NCBI RefSeq assembly: GCF_004322395.1 | Contig: NZ_SCTW01000154.1 | Coordinates: forward strand, 21,225 to 85,224 | Direction of reading: 5' to 3' | Origin: Methylobacter sp. | Lineage (GTDB): Bacteria > Pseudomonadota > Gammaproteobacteria > Methylococcales > Methylomonadaceae | DNA length: 64,000 nt | Part shown: in pieces, positions 9,601 through 18,629 of the stretch | Position numbering within the stretch: the stretch's first letter is position 1 | Layout of the letters: the number at the start of each line of letters is the position of its first letter | Made by a program: the position numbers and the translations under genes | The notes under the pieces: model-generated | Seen by the model: the letters and a program-made list of their open reading frames with translations, nothing else | What the model was told of the DNA's origin: nothing | Databases searched by the model: none

Positions 9601-11301
9601 ATGCGTATTCATATAGAACCAAAAATGCGTAGTCCTAAAATGTTCTTTCATAGAAACTACCTAATCCTGTTCGCACTATTGCAGACGTTTGCAGTAGCGG
9701 CAAAGACTCCCGATGTTTTACAAGTGGCGCTACTGAACCGGGCCAGCAATGTTACGCAGTTTGCCCGGCTTACGGCAGACGGCCAAGCTGAGCGCCTGCC
9801 TTTGGAGCGCAGCTTGCAAACGCCGCTGGGCAGTACCTGGAAACTGTTCATGTATGCCTATGCCGTTGACCGAAAATTACCCGACCCCGGTTACACCTGT
9901 CAGGGGAATGACAAGGAAGAGGTCTATTGTTGCAGCCAGAAGGGCGAACGCATTGATCGAGATACGGCACTGGTGCGCTCTTGCGGGCTGTATTTTTCGC
10001 CGGCTCGCCTTGGAATAGACGCACAGACTTGGCGCCGGTATTGGCAATCGAAGACAATACCTGCCGGCCTGCTTGAACTATCGGCGGTCGCGCCTGCAAC
10101 AACGGTGGATGTGCAAGCGTTGTTGCAGGCCTTGAAAGACCTGCCCGCTCAGCAACAGGCCAGAGCTGCATTGCTGGACGTATTGCTCGACTCGGATCTA
10201 ATTACGAATCTCGGCGGCCGTTTGCGGGTGAAGACCTGGAGCTGGTATCGCAATGAGGATCCCAAGCAGCGTATTGGCGGCTTTGCTGGCTGGTTGAACG
10301 ATGGTTCGCCGCTGTGGGCGGCCGGGCAGGGCAGCAGCGCCGATATTCTGTCCAAGTACAGCCACGCCCTTGATAGCTTCCTCCCGGTGACAACTGTTCA
10401 GCCAGGGCCGGACAACTGCGTGGAGGTCAACTTGTTTGCCCGTTATCCGATAAATGCCGTGTACGACTCGCATAAGCGGATTCCTGACTCAGGAATTCTG
10501 CATGGCGCATACACGCTTCGATTTGCCAACGGTAATACCATCGACATAAAAAGCGCTGGCGATATAATCCTGTCGCGTTTACAGGAAAAACCGCTGTTGC
10601 GGGCTAGGCTGTCGCGCGAGGAATATGTCGCCCGGGTACTGGATCGCGAAGCGGCGGCAGCGCCGTTACAGGCAGCCAGAGCCTTAGCGATTACCGCCCG
10701 GTCCTACCTGTTGCAGAATGCAGCGCACGATGGCGAATGCCTGCTGGTCGACGACAGCAGCGCTAACCAACGGGTAGCGCCGCGGCCTGCATCCGAGTCG
10801 GCCCGTGCGGTTGCGGTTTGGACCGCCGATGTTGTGATGGCCGGAGAAGCGGTTAATTATCATCTGGATACACCCGGCCCCAACAGGCTGGTTTGGCGCG
10901 ATGCCGTTGCTCAGGCAAATAGCGGCATGCGTTTTGACGCGATTCTGCGGCAGGCATTTCCGCGCAATAGCCTGGCCAGTTGGCAAAGACCTGCCTCGGC
11001 TTGCGAAGTCCTGGCTGATGCTGAAAGCTGGTTGAAAAGCCGATTGCCGCGTTGGCGTGAGCTACTGGATCGTGAGCCCGGTTATGTTGAAACTACGCTG
11101 TTTTCAGTATGCCGCTTGCAAGCCGGTCATCCTCATGTCGACAAGAATAGCCGGCGTATTTTTGTCCGGAGCGTACTTAATCAGCAGGATCGCCTCGACA
11201 TCACCCACGAATACCTGCATCTGGCGTTTGAAGCTTATCCCAGTGGTCAAGACGAAAACTATATTGAACATCTTGCCCGCCGTTTGTTAATGGAGTTGTA
11301 A
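9601..11301 (+). CDS. yfaQ: YfaQ-like DUF2300 protein, secreted
   Basis: A 566-aa protein of the YfaQ/DUF2300 family (E. coli YfaQ about 550 aa). The first ATG has TTAGGA just upstream, but a later Met (codon 14, at 9640) starts a cleaner leader, MFFHRNYLILFALLQTFAVAA, so the true N-terminus may be shorter. The N-terminal half has a PLGSTWKLFMYAYAVD segment resembling the SxxK region of penicillin-binding or beta-lactamase folds. The middle has a SpoIID-like LSREEYVARVLDREAAA stretch followed by ARALAITARSYLL. The C-terminus has an HEYLHLAF motif (HExxH-like) followed by Glu. These suggest peptidoglycan or peptide chemistry, but no activity is established. It ends 2 bp before the yfaP gene. 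Confidence 0.82.
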   Translation: MRIHIEPKMRSPKMFFHRNYLILFALLQTFAVAAKTPDVLQVALLNRASNVTQFARLTADGQAERLPLERSLQTPLGSTWKLFMYAYAVDRKLPDPGYTCQGNDKEEVYCCSQKGERIDRDTALVRSCGLYFSPARLGIDAQTWRRYWQSKTIPAGLLELSAVAPATTVDVQALLQALKDLPAQQQARAALLDVLLDSDLITNLGGRLRVKTWSWYRNEDPKQRIGGFAGWLNDGSPLWAAGQGSSADILSKYSHALDSFLPVTTVQPGPDNCVEVNLFARYPINAVYDSHKRIPDSGILHGAYTLRFANGNTIDIKSAGDIILSRLQEKPLLRARLSREEYVARVLDREAAAAPLQAARALAITARSYLLQNAAHDGECLLVDDSSANQRVAPRPASESARAVAVWTADVVMAGEAVNYHLDTPGPNRLVWRDAVAQANSGMRFDAILRQAFPRNSLASWQRPASACEVLADAESWLKSRLPRWRELLDREPGYVETTLFSVCRLQAGHPHVDKNSRRIFVRSVLNQQDRLDITHEYLHLAFEAYPSGQDENYIEHLARRLLMEL

Positions 11302-11303
11302 TC

Positions 11304-12092
11304 ATGAAACACCGAATCGTTTATCTTGCGCTATGCACCGCTTTAGCGATGCCGCCTGCCACTGCCGAATCTACGGTCAGTATTGATGTGCCCAAAGGGG
11401 GATGGCATGCAGCCAGCGATAAAAAGGCGTCTTTTACGCAGCAGGTTACTTATCCGGCGGCGTCTGTGAATACTCCTGCGAATCAAGCGGAGACGGCACT
11501 TATTCGTGGACGCATCGCGGCTCAGGCAAAACCCAGCGGCCGGCCGGCAACTCTGGTAGTCAACGGGGTGGCAATGCCGTTGCGGGTTGAGCAGGACGGC
11601 AGTTTTGAACGCCCTTATAGTTTCTCGCCCGGCAGCAACAGCGTTGAAGTTCGCGATCCCGACAGCCCCGAGGTAAACCGGGTGCAATTTTTGCATAACG
11701 GCAAGGAGCAGGCAGCAGCCGGGTTGCGCGTGGTGCTGTCATGGGACAGCGACAACACGGATCTTGATTTGCATGTGATAACGCCGGATGGCGGTCATGG
11801 CTGGTACGGCGATAGAGTATTGGGCAATGGCGGCGCTCTGGATGTGGATGTCACCACGGGTTACGGCCCGGAAATCTTTGCGATGCCTGCACCTTTAAAA
11901 GGCCGTTATCTGGTTTATATCAATTACTACGGCGGCGGTTATAGTGACGACGATCCCGCACAAATCATAACCACGGCGCATGTTACCGTCATTACCCAGG
12001 AAGGCACGGTCAATGAAAAACAGGAGAGTATTACGGTTCCGCTACGCGAGCCCGGAGAACTTACCCTCATTAGGAGTTTTAGTTATCCCTGA
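11304..12092 (+). CDS. yfaP: YfaP-like secreted protein (DUF2135), second copy
   Basis: A 262-aa exported protein with a clean Sec leader (MKHRIVYLALCTALAMPPATA before ES). It carries a VLSWDSDNTDLDLHVITPDG signature, then GYGPEIFAMPAPLKG and YLVYINYYGGG, typical of DUF2135. It is translationally coupled to yfaQ (2-bp gap) and closes the operon as in E. coli. Its paralogue is the first gene of the cluster (1020-1847). The two differ mostly in the N-terminal third, so they may bind different partners. Confidence 0.9.
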   Translation: MKHRIVYLALCTALAMPPATAESTVSIDVPKGGWHAASDKKASFTQQVTYPAASVNTPANQAETALIRGRIAAQAKPSGRPATLVVNGVAMPLRVEQDGSFERPYSFSPGSNSVEVRDPDSPEVNRVQFLHNGKEQAAAGLRVVLSWDSDNTDLDLHVITPDGGHGWYGDRVLGNGGALDVDVTTGYGPEIFAMPAPLKGRYLVYINYYGGGYSDDDPAQIITTAHVTVITQEGTVNEKQESITVPLREPGELTLIRSFSYP

Positions 12093-12383
12093 CGCTTGGT
12101 TTGAACGCTGATGCAATCTGTTGCAGAGGGGCTTGTATGAAGAATTTATGACAACAATTCTTGCAAGAAAGATGTGCTTCCTTTATAAATATGACACCCG
12201 GATGCATCTGATCGGCATCGTCATAACAGGCTTTAACACTGACTTCAACATAAAAAATCCGCAAATTAAATTTATGTCGGTTAGCATAAAATACTTTTGT
12301 GTTTTCTTTCGCATTGTTAATAATAATATGTCTTTTTAGATATTTTGTATCGAAACATTCTGGCTAAGTATTGAGGAATAATC

Positions 12384-12683
12384 ATGACAACCATAGCAGA
12401 CCCCATAATCGGCAGTTGGTACAAGGATGTAGAAAACAATCTAAAATTTAAAGTCATCGCCATTGACGATAGCGATGATTCCATTGAAGTCCAATATCTT
12501 AACGGTGATATTGGCGAATATGATCATGACAGCTGGTATAACTCGACTTTCGATTATATCGAGGATCCTGAAGATTGGAGTGCGCCTTTTGACGATTTGG
12601 AAACCGATGATCTGGGTTATACCGATCCCGACGAGCACAGACCCAACCCTGAAGACATGGACATCGAAGACTACCTGGATTAA
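12384..12683 (+). CDS. Small acidic cytoplasmic protein, unknown function
   Basis: A 99-aa protein that I cannot assign with confidence. It starts with IIGSWYKDVENNLKFKVIAI, has a small beta-rich region (SIEVQYLNGDIGEYD), and ends in a strongly acidic tail rich in Asp and Glu with no basic residue but one Arg and one His after about residue 55. There is no signal peptide or membrane segment. TGAGGAATAATC precedes the ATG. It is first in a four-gene operon (16 bp to the ATPase) ending in metA and guanine deaminase, so a role in that metabolism or as a partner of the ATPase is possible. Confidence 0.7.
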   Translation: MTTIADPIIGSWYKDVENNLKFKVIAIDDSDDSIEVQYLNGDIGEYDHDSWYNSTFDYIEDPEDWSAPFDDLETDDLGYTDPDEHRPNPEDMDIEDYLD

Positions 12684-12699
12684 TTAGGAAAACTATCAC

Positions 12700-13545
12700 A
12701 TGAGAATGAGTCCACAGGAATTCCTGGACTGGAAAACAAAACGAATTACCTTGTTGGCAATGTCCGGTGCCGGAAAAACCACGCTGGCCAATAAATTGCC
12801 CAAAGCCAAATGGTTCCATTATTCAGGCGACTACAGGATAGGCACAAAATATCTGGAAGAGCCTATCCTGGACAATATTAAACGTCAGGCCATGCGCGTT
12901 CCCTTTCTGCGCGAGTTGTTGCTTTCCGACTCCATTCATATCAGCAATAAGATAACCGTTGATAACTTGGCCCCCGTTTCCAGCTTTTTAGGCAAACTCG
13001 GCAATCCTGATTTAGGGGGATTGTCTTTACAGGAGTTTAAACGCCGGCAAAAACTGCATCATCAGGCCGAGATTGCTGCGATGAATGATGTGCCGGATTT
13101 TATTTATAAAGCGGTAGATATTTATGGATATAAGCATTTTGTCAATGATGCCGGCGGCAGCGTTTGCGAGCTGGACAGTCCGGAAACGTTGGAAACGCTG
13201 GCGCAGAACACGCTGATTGTTTACATCAAAATACCGCCGGTGTTGGAGCAAACCATTATTGAGCGCGCTAAATCCGATCCCAAACCGCTTTATTACCGGG
13301 AAGCGTTTCTTGATGAAAAAATTGCTGAATTCATGCAGCTTAAAAATCACTCTTCCACTGATGTTATGGAGCCTGATGACTTTGTCTCCTGGGTTTTTCC
13401 CGAGTTATTCAAATCCAGGCTACCCCGCTATCAAGCCATCGCCGATCAATACGGCTATACGGTTGACGCGAATGATGTCGCCACCGTTAAAGGCGAGGAT
13501 GACTTTATCCGGCTTATCGCCGATGCCCTTGCTTCTCAGCAATGA
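12700..13545 (+). CDS. P-loop ATPase/kinase-like protein
   Basis: A 281-aa cytoplasmic protein with a Walker A motif AMSGAGKT (residues 20-27) in the context ITLLAMSGAGKTTLANKL, as in small-molecule or nucleotide kinases and shikimate-kinase-like proteins. YIKIPP near residue 175 resembles the strand after the core of such kinases, and FVNDAGGSVCELD near 147 may be the acidic strand. The substrate is unknown. It lies 16 bp after the acidic small protein and 18 bp before the MetA-like gene, so it is probably cotranscribed with both. Confidence 0.75.
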   Translation: MRMSPQEFLDWKTKRITLLAMSGAGKTTLANKLPKAKWFHYSGDYRIGTKYLEEPILDNIKRQAMRVPFLRELLLSDSIHISNKITVDNLAPVSSFLGKLGNPDLGGLSLQEFKRRQKLHHQAEIAAMNDVPDFIYKAVDIYGYKHFVNDAGGSVCELDSPETLETLAQNTLIVYIKIPPVLEQTIIERAKSDPKPLYYREAFLDEKIAEFMQLKNHSSTDVMEPDDFVSWVFPELFKSRLPRYQAIADQYGYTVDANDVATVKGEDDFIRLIADALASQQ

Positions 13546-13563
13546 TATGGGAGGAGCCCGTTT

Positions 13564-14628
13564 ATGCCTTTAGTTGCTCATACTGATCTGCCGACATTTC
13601 AGCGTCTTCGTGAAGAAGGGGAGGAAATATTAGATCCTAAACGCGCCAGTAATCAAGATATACGGGAAATGCATATCGGCCTGCTCAATATGATGCCCGA
13701 TGCGGCATTGGAAGCGACAGAAAGACAGTTTTTCCGGTTGGTGGGGGCGTGCAACCAAATTGTTCAATTTCATGTGCATCCTTTTACCGTCGAAGGGCTA
13801 AAAAGGAGCCCGGAAGCGCAAGCTCATATTGCTAAATATTACGAGCCCTTTGAGAAAATCAAGCGGGATGGGCTGGATGCGCTGATCATCAGCGGCGCTA
13901 ACGTTACCCATCCACGATTGCCCGAAGAGGATTTCTGGAAACCGTTGGCCGAGGTTTTTTTCTGGGCCAAGGAAAATGTTACCTCGATACTTTGTTCATG
14001 CCTTGCGACCCATGCGGTCATTCAATATTGTTACGGTATTGAGCGAACACGCCTGCAGGCCAAGCGCTGGGGAGTGTTTTCGCACAAGTTAACCAATCGG
14101 GCTCATCCATTGGTCGCGGAAATCAACACCCGTTTCGATGTTCCTCACTCCCGTTTTAATGAAATATTCCAAAGCGACATGGAACAGCATGGGCTTAAAG
14201 TCCTGGCCGTCAGCAAGGAAGCCGGTGTGCATCTTGCCGTCAGCCCGGACGGTTTTCGCATTGTGTTTTTTCAGGGCCATCCTGAATATGATGACATCAG
14301 CTTGTTAAAAGAATACAAGCGGGAAGTCTTGCGCTTTTATCGCGCTGAAATAGACGACTATCCGCCATTCCCCGAAAACTACTTTAATGATGCCGTTCAG
14401 CAGGTTTTGGTCGATTATGAACAGCAGGTCAGAATAGCTAGACAGAACGGGCAGAGGCTGCAAGAATTTCCGGAAAATCTAATTCTCGAACATATCGACA
14501 ACACCTGGAGCGACACTGCAAAAGCGGTATTCAACAACTGGTTGGGAAAGATATATCAATTGACCCATCAGGAGCGAGGCCTGCCTTTTATGGATGGCGT
14601 AGATCCAAACAATCCATTAGGTTTGTAG
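13564..14628 (+). CDS. metA: MetA-type homoserine O-acyltransferase
   Basis: A 354-aa enzyme of the MetA family, which acylates homoserine (succinyl- or acetyl-CoA) at the start of methionine synthesis. The triad positions are visible: Cys146 in CSCLATHA (aligning with CWAAQA of MetA), and His239 and Glu241 in FFQGHPEYD. The N-terminal IGLLNMMPDAALEATERQF stretch is also diagnostic. Acyl donor choice cannot be read with certainty. The start has GGGAGGAGCCC upstream. It abuts the guanine deaminase gene with no gap. Confidence 0.88.
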   Translation: MPLVAHTDLPTFQRLREEGEEILDPKRASNQDIREMHIGLLNMMPDAALEATERQFFRLVGACNQIVQFHVHPFTVEGLKRSPEAQAHIAKYYEPFEKIKRDGLDALIISGANVTHPRLPEEDFWKPLAEVFFWAKENVTSILCSCLATHAVIQYCYGIERTRLQAKRWGVFSHKLTNRAHPLVAEINTRFDVPHSRFNEIFQSDMEQHGLKVLAVSKEAGVHLAVSPDGFRIVFFQGHPEYDDISLLKEYKREVLRFYRAEIDDYPPFPENYFNDAVQQVLVDYEQQVRIARQNGQRLQEFPENLILEHIDNTWSDTAKAVFNNWLGKIYQLTHQERGLPFMDGVDPNNPLGL

Positions 14629-15096
14629 ATGCACAAAGATTTTTTGCAACAAGCCGTTGATTTGGCTGTAGACAATGCCAGATCAGGGCAGGGAGGTCCA
14701 TACGGGGCTATTGTCGTAAAAGATAACCGGCTGATTGCGGCCAGCGGCAACAAAGTTACCACCACCATCGACCCTACCGCTCATGCGGAAGTGATGGCTA
14801 TACGTCTGGCCTGTAAAGAACTGAACGATTTCCAGCTGCACGGCTGTATCCTCTATTCCAGTTGCGAACCTTGCCCGATGTGTTTAGGGGCAATCTATTG
14901 GGCGAGACTAGCAAAAGTCTATTTTGCATGTAGCCGACATGATGCGGCTGCCGCCAACTTTGACGACAGCTTTATTTACGATGAAATTTCTGTTTTACCG
15001 CATCAGCGCAGCATTGCCATGCTGCATTTAAACCTGCCGAATGCCCTGCAGCCGTTTAATATATGGGCTGAAAAGAGCGATAAAGTGCTTTATTGA
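14629..15096 (+). CDS. guaD: Guanine deaminase (CDA fold)
   Basis: A 155-aa cytidine-deaminase-fold protein that most resembles Bacillus subtilis guanine deaminase (about 156 aa). The zinc site is HAEV (His52, catalytic Glu54) plus PCPMC (Cys82, Cys85), followed by LGAIYWARL. The family-specific DDSFIYDEI segment and a C-terminal F.IW...SDKVLY tail are present; that tail completes the neighbouring active site in the dimer. It converts guanine to xanthine. It begins immediately after the metA stop, so translation is probably coupled. Confidence 0.85.
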   Translation: MHKDFLQQAVDLAVDNARSGQGGPYGAIVVKDNRLIAASGNKVTTTIDPTAHAEVMAIRLACKELNDFQLHGCILYSSCEPCPMCLGAIYWARLAKVYFACSRHDAAAANFDDSFIYDEISVLPHQRSIAMLHLNLPNALQPFNIWAEKSDKVLY

Positions 15097-15100
15097 AAAA

Positions 15101-15180
15101 CAGGCAAAAGGCTAAGGGCGAAAGGCGAAAAACCTAAGCTTCTAAGCTCGTCCTTTAGTCTTTTGCCTTTCGTCTCTGTC
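15101..15180. repeat. Palindromic repeat, AAAGGCTAAGGGCGAAAGG family
   Basis: Left arm GGCAAAAGGCTAAGGGCGAAA and right arm TTTAGTCTTTTGCCTTTCG form a long imperfect inverted repeat between two convergent genes (guaD and the 15179 gene). A second copy lies at 58240-58347. Located at a convergent junction, it may serve as a bidirectional terminator. Confidence 0.7.
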
Positions 15181-15583
15181 ATTTATTAGCAATCTTAATT
15201 AACCATCCATTGTTATCGGTACATCCTAATTCCGCTTTGGCGCTGACATTGATCCTGACATATTGGCCATTCAAAGCGGCAGGCAACTTTGCCTTAACCC
15301 GATGAAAACTGCTATTGCTTTCAACGGTATACTCAAGAATTTGATTTTTAGCGGTCAGTTTTATCGTGTCCGGCTTGGCCCAAGGCGAGACAAGAAAGGT
15401 AAATGTAGATTCAGGCGGAACCTCGGTTTTTTCGGGTTCTTTATAGACCGGAAGAGTGAAGTCTCTAAATTGGGGTTTTTTGCAAATCTCTTCTGTTAAG
15501 CCGGGATCATAGGCAATAGCTGTATTGGCAAATGATAACGTTACAATAAACAGTATAGGGTTAAGCATTTTTATTATATTCAT
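15179..15583 (-). CDS. Secreted small protein of unknown function
   Basis: A 134-aa exported protein. I place the start at the ATG at 15583, which has GAGGAG five bases upstream, rather than the GTG two codons earlier. The leader is MNIIKMLNPILFIVTLSFANTAIA followed by YD. The mature part has two Cys (in EEICKKP and ELGCTDN) that may form a disulphide, and a beta-rich pattern. I recognise no family. It is a single gene on the minus strand between guaD and purM. Confidence 0.65.
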   Translation of the reverse strand: MNIIKMLNPILFIVTLSFANTAIAYDPGLTEEICKKPQFRDFTLPVYKEPEKTEVPPESTFTFLVSPWAKPDTIKLTAKNQILEYTVESNSSFHRVKAKLPAALNGQYVRINVSAKAELGCTDNNGWLIKIANK

Positions 15584-15797
15584 ATCCACTCCTCAAAAAA
15601 GACTCTGTGTTGTTATTGACAGTTTCGGTTGAACGCAACAGGAAACCGCATTAATTATTTTCAGCTTGGCGCAATATTCACACAAGCGCTACGATACTGT
15701 TCGATAGATAAATCTATACACATTCATAACCTTCAGACAAAACCGATGATGTCTTGTACAATATCGGAAGTTTAAATTTTAGCAAGAGAACACCACA

Positions 15798-16841
15798 TTG
15801 AGCGAACAAAATCAAGAAGGCTTGAATTATAAAAGTGCAGGCGTTGATATTGAGGCCGGTAATGCATTAGTTGAACGCATCAAGCCTATTGCAACTAGAA
15901 CACGTACAGCAGGCGTCATGGCCGGTTTAGGCGGTTTCGGGTCCATGTTTGAATTGCCATTGGATCGTTATCGGCAACCGGTTCTGGTTTCCGGTACCGA
16001 TGGCGTAGGCACCAAGCTTAAACTAGCCAATGAATTGGATATTCATGATACCATCGGCATCGACCTGGTTGCGATGTGCGTCAACGATATTATCGTTCAG
16101 GGCGCAGAGCCTTTATTTTTCCTTGATTATTTTGCTACCGGCAAACTGGATGTCGATACTGCCGCATCGGTCGTAGAAGGCATCGGTAAAGGCTGCGAAC
16201 TGGCAGGCGCGGCGTTGGTCGGTGGCGAAACTGCAGAAATGCCGGGTATGTATGCGGACGGTGAGTATGATCTGGCTGGATTTTGCGTCGGCATCGTGGA
16301 AAAAAGCAAAGTGCTTGACGGCAGTCAAGTCAAAGCCGGCGACAAGCTGATTGGCATTGCATCGTCCGGTCCGCATTCCAATGGTTATTCATTAATCCGG
16401 AAAATCATTGCCCATAGTAATTGTGCGCTTACCGATATTTTCAATGGCACAACCTTAGGTTCAGCTTTGCTAGAACCTACCAGAATCTACGTTAAATCGT
16501 TATTGGCGCTGTTGGATAAAGTGCCGGTGCATGCGTTGGCCCATATCACTGGCGGCGGTTTGACAGAGAATCTGCCAAGGGTGCTGCCTTTGGGGACCCA
16601 GGCTAATATCGACCTTACTTCTTGGGAGTTCCCAGACATTTTCAAGTGGTTGCAGGAAAAAGGCAATGTATCGCTGCCGGATATGCTGACTACCTTTAAT
16701 TGCGGCATCGGCATGATAGTTTGTGTCGCTTCCGAAGATGAGCGGGCTACGCTTCAAACGCTTAGCCAACTGGGCGAGACAGCTTTTGCTATCGGTGAAT
16801 TGGTTGAGTCTGAAGGCAAGCCGGAAGTTAAATATTTGTAA
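15798..16841 (+). CDS. purM: Phosphoribosylformylglycinamidine cyclo-ligase (PurM)
   Basis: A 347-aa cytosolic enzyme that makes aminoimidazole ribonucleotide in purine synthesis. Diagnostic stretches are [59 protein letters not shown] and the [13 protein letters not shown] region. The frame opens with TTG at 15798 (no ATG is available before conserved sequence), preceded by AAGAGAACACCACA. The length is normal. Confidence 0.96.
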   Translation: MSEQNQEGLNYKSAGVDIEAGNALVERIKPIATRTRTAGVMAGLGGFGSMFELPLDRYRQPVLVSGTDGVGTKLKLANELDIHDTIGIDLVAMCVNDIIVQGAEPLFFLDYFATGKLDVDTAASVVEGIGKGCELAGAALVGGETAEMPGMYADGEYDLAGFCVGIVEKSKVLDGSQVKAGDKLIGIASSGPHSNGYSLIRKIIAHSNCALTDIFNGTTLGSALLEPTRIYVKSLLALLDKVPVHALAHITGGGLTENLPRVLPLGTQANIDLTSWEFPDIFKWLQEKGNVSLPDMLTTFNCGIGMIVCVASEDERATLQTLSQLGETAFAIGELVESEGKPEVKYL

Positions 16842-16869
16842 ACTGGCTTTAACTGTTTCCACTTAAAGC

Positions 16870-16970
16870 ATATCACCGCGAAGGTCACGAAGAAAAAACC
16901 AAAATAAAAATTCCATGTTCTTCGTGTCTTGGCAACTGCTCCATGCAGTCGTTCGTGATAAATATTTCTT
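16870..16970. repeat. Imperfect inverted repeat (GGTCACGAAGAA / TTCTTCGTGTCTT)
   Basis: The purM-yjgR gap contains CGCGAAGGTCACGAAGAAAA facing TTCTTCGTGTCTTGGC and a further TCGTTCGTGATAA, giving a stem-loop of about 60 bases. It is related in style, but not in sequence, to the element at 4311-4430. Confidence 0.55.
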
Positions 16971-17015
16971 AGCTATTACGTAAAACAAATTGTCATCATT
17001 GAAAGGACATTAATT

Positions 17016-18482
17016 ATGCAGGAAATTTTAATTGGTGGTCAAAATGGTACCCAAGTCATTATGGATGCCGCAATGGGGAATCGCCATGGAATGATTTCAG
17101 GGGCGACCGGTACGGGTAAAACGATTACCCTGCAAATTCTGGCAGAGGGATTTTCAAAAATAGGTGTTCCTGTTTTTCTAGCCGATATCAAAGGCGACCT
17201 GTCCGGTATTACTGTTCCGGGTCAACCGCATGAGAAAATTTCCGAGCGTGTTCAACAGATTGGTATCGCTAATTATCAGCATCACGGTAATCCGGCTGTT
17301 TTCTGGGATATTTTTGCCAAAATGGGACATCCGGTGCGCACCACTATTTCAGATATGGGGCCATTGTTACTCAGCAATCTGTTGGAGTTGAATGACACGC
17401 AAACAGGGGTTCTTTACAGCTGTTTTAAAATCGCCGATGACAATGGCCTGCTATTGCTGGATTTAAAAGATTTGCGTTCCATGTTGCGTTGGATGGGCGA
17501 TGAGTCTAAAGAATTGCAAACAGAGTACGGCAATATTTCCGATGCAAGTCTTGGCGCGATACAAAGACAATTATTGGTGCTGGAAGAACAGGGTGCCGAG
17601 ATGTTTTTTGGCGAACCTGCTATACAACTGGGGGATTTCTGTAAGACGGATTTTTCAGGCAATGGTGTTATCAGCATTCTTGATGCGACCGAGCTGAATA
17701 GAAAATCACCGCGTTTATATGCCGCTTTTCTACTCTGGCTGCTGTCCGATTTATTCGAAACTTTACCGGAAGTCGGTGATTCGGATCGTCCCAAGCTAGT
17801 GTTGTTTTTTGATGAAGCGCATTTGCTTTTTGATCAAGCCCCCAAGGTATTAGTGGATAAAATCGAACAAATTGTCAGATTGATTCGTTCCAAGGGCGTG
17901 GGCGTGTATTTTATCAGCCAGAGTCCGCTGGATATTCCCGAAGATATTTTGGGCCAGCTGGGCCTTAAAATTCAACATGCCTTAAGGGCTTATACGCCGA
18001 AAGATCAACAAGTCATCAAAAGCGTCGCCGGCACTTTCCGTAGTAATCCAAAGTTAGATACAGAAACCGTGATTCAGGAATTGAAGACAGGTGAAGCGTT
18101 GGTCTCAGTACTGAATAAAGATGGCAGTCCAGCACCGGTTGAACGGATTTTTATTCGTCCGCCTGAGTCTCAACTAGGCTCGATATCCCCGCAGCAACGC
18201 GATGAAATAATGCGTCGATCACCCTTTAGCGGCCGGTATGAACAGGAAATCGATCGGGAGTCGGCCTATGAATTGCTCAAGAAAAAAGCCGAACGGCAGG
18301 CTGACAAAGCGGTTGAGGAGTTGCAAATCAAACAGCCGGAAAAAACAACATCCAGCCAGTCAAGAGGCCGGCAAAGCGTCGGTGAAGCGCTGCTAAAAAG
18401 TGCGGCACGCAGCATAGGCAGTACGGTAGGCAGACAGATTATTCGAGGCATTATGGGCTCGTTATTGGGTGGACGGCGGTAA
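17016..18482 (+). CDS. yjgR: YjgR-type HerA/FtsK-fold ATPase (DUF853)
   Basis: A 488-aa cytoplasmic P-loop ATPase of the DUF853/YjgR family (E. coli YjgR about 500 aa). Walker A is GATGTGKT (residues 29-36), Walker B is KLVLFFDEAHLLF (about 262-274), and FLADIKGDLSG and YFISQSPLDIPEDILGQLG are family-specific. The C-terminus is a charged linker followed by a small Gly/Arg-rich tail (IRGIMGSLLGGRR). Its role is not known; the fold suggests a DNA-pumping or helicase-like motor. GAAAGGACATTAATT precedes the ATG. Confidence 0.88.
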   Translation: MQEILIGGQNGTQVIMDAAMGNRHGMISGATGTGKTITLQILAEGFSKIGVPVFLADIKGDLSGITVPGQPHEKISERVQQIGIANYQHHGNPAVFWDIFAKMGHPVRTTISDMGPLLLSNLLELNDTQTGVLYSCFKIADDNGLLLLDLKDLRSMLRWMGDESKELQTEYGNISDASLGAIQRQLLVLEEQGAEMFFGEPAIQLGDFCKTDFSGNGVISILDATELNRKSPRLYAAFLLWLLSDLFETLPEVGDSDRPKLVLFFDEAHLLFDQAPKVLVDKIEQIVRLIRSKGVGVYFISQSPLDIPEDILGQLGLKIQHALRAYTPKDQQVIKSVAGTFRSNPKLDTETVIQELKTGEALVSVLNKDGSPAPVERIFIRPPESQLGSISPQQRDEIMRRSPFSGRYEQEIDRESAYELLKKKAERQADKAVEELQIKQPEKTTSSQSRGRQSVGEALLKSAARSIGSTVGRQIIRGIMGSLLGGRR

Positions 18483-18544
18483 TATCGAGGTTAATGCGAT
18501 ACCGACATCGCAACCTGACCGGAGAGTGTTGCCAAACGCCTGTT

Positions 18545-18615
18545 TTCGCTTTCGCTTGAACAGGCCGCTTCGACAAGCTCAGGACAGGCCGCTTCGACAT
18601 GCTCAGGACAGGCTT
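18545..18615. repeat. Tandem REP elements between convergent genes
   Basis: Two tandem copies of GCTTCGACAAGCTCAGGAC and GCTTCGACATGCTCAGGAC, 25 bp apart, lie between the convergent yjgR and hemerythrin genes. They are the same family as the repeats near 9070, 9482 and 32290. Confidence 0.85.
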
Positions 18616-18629
18616 ATTCCGTCCTACTG

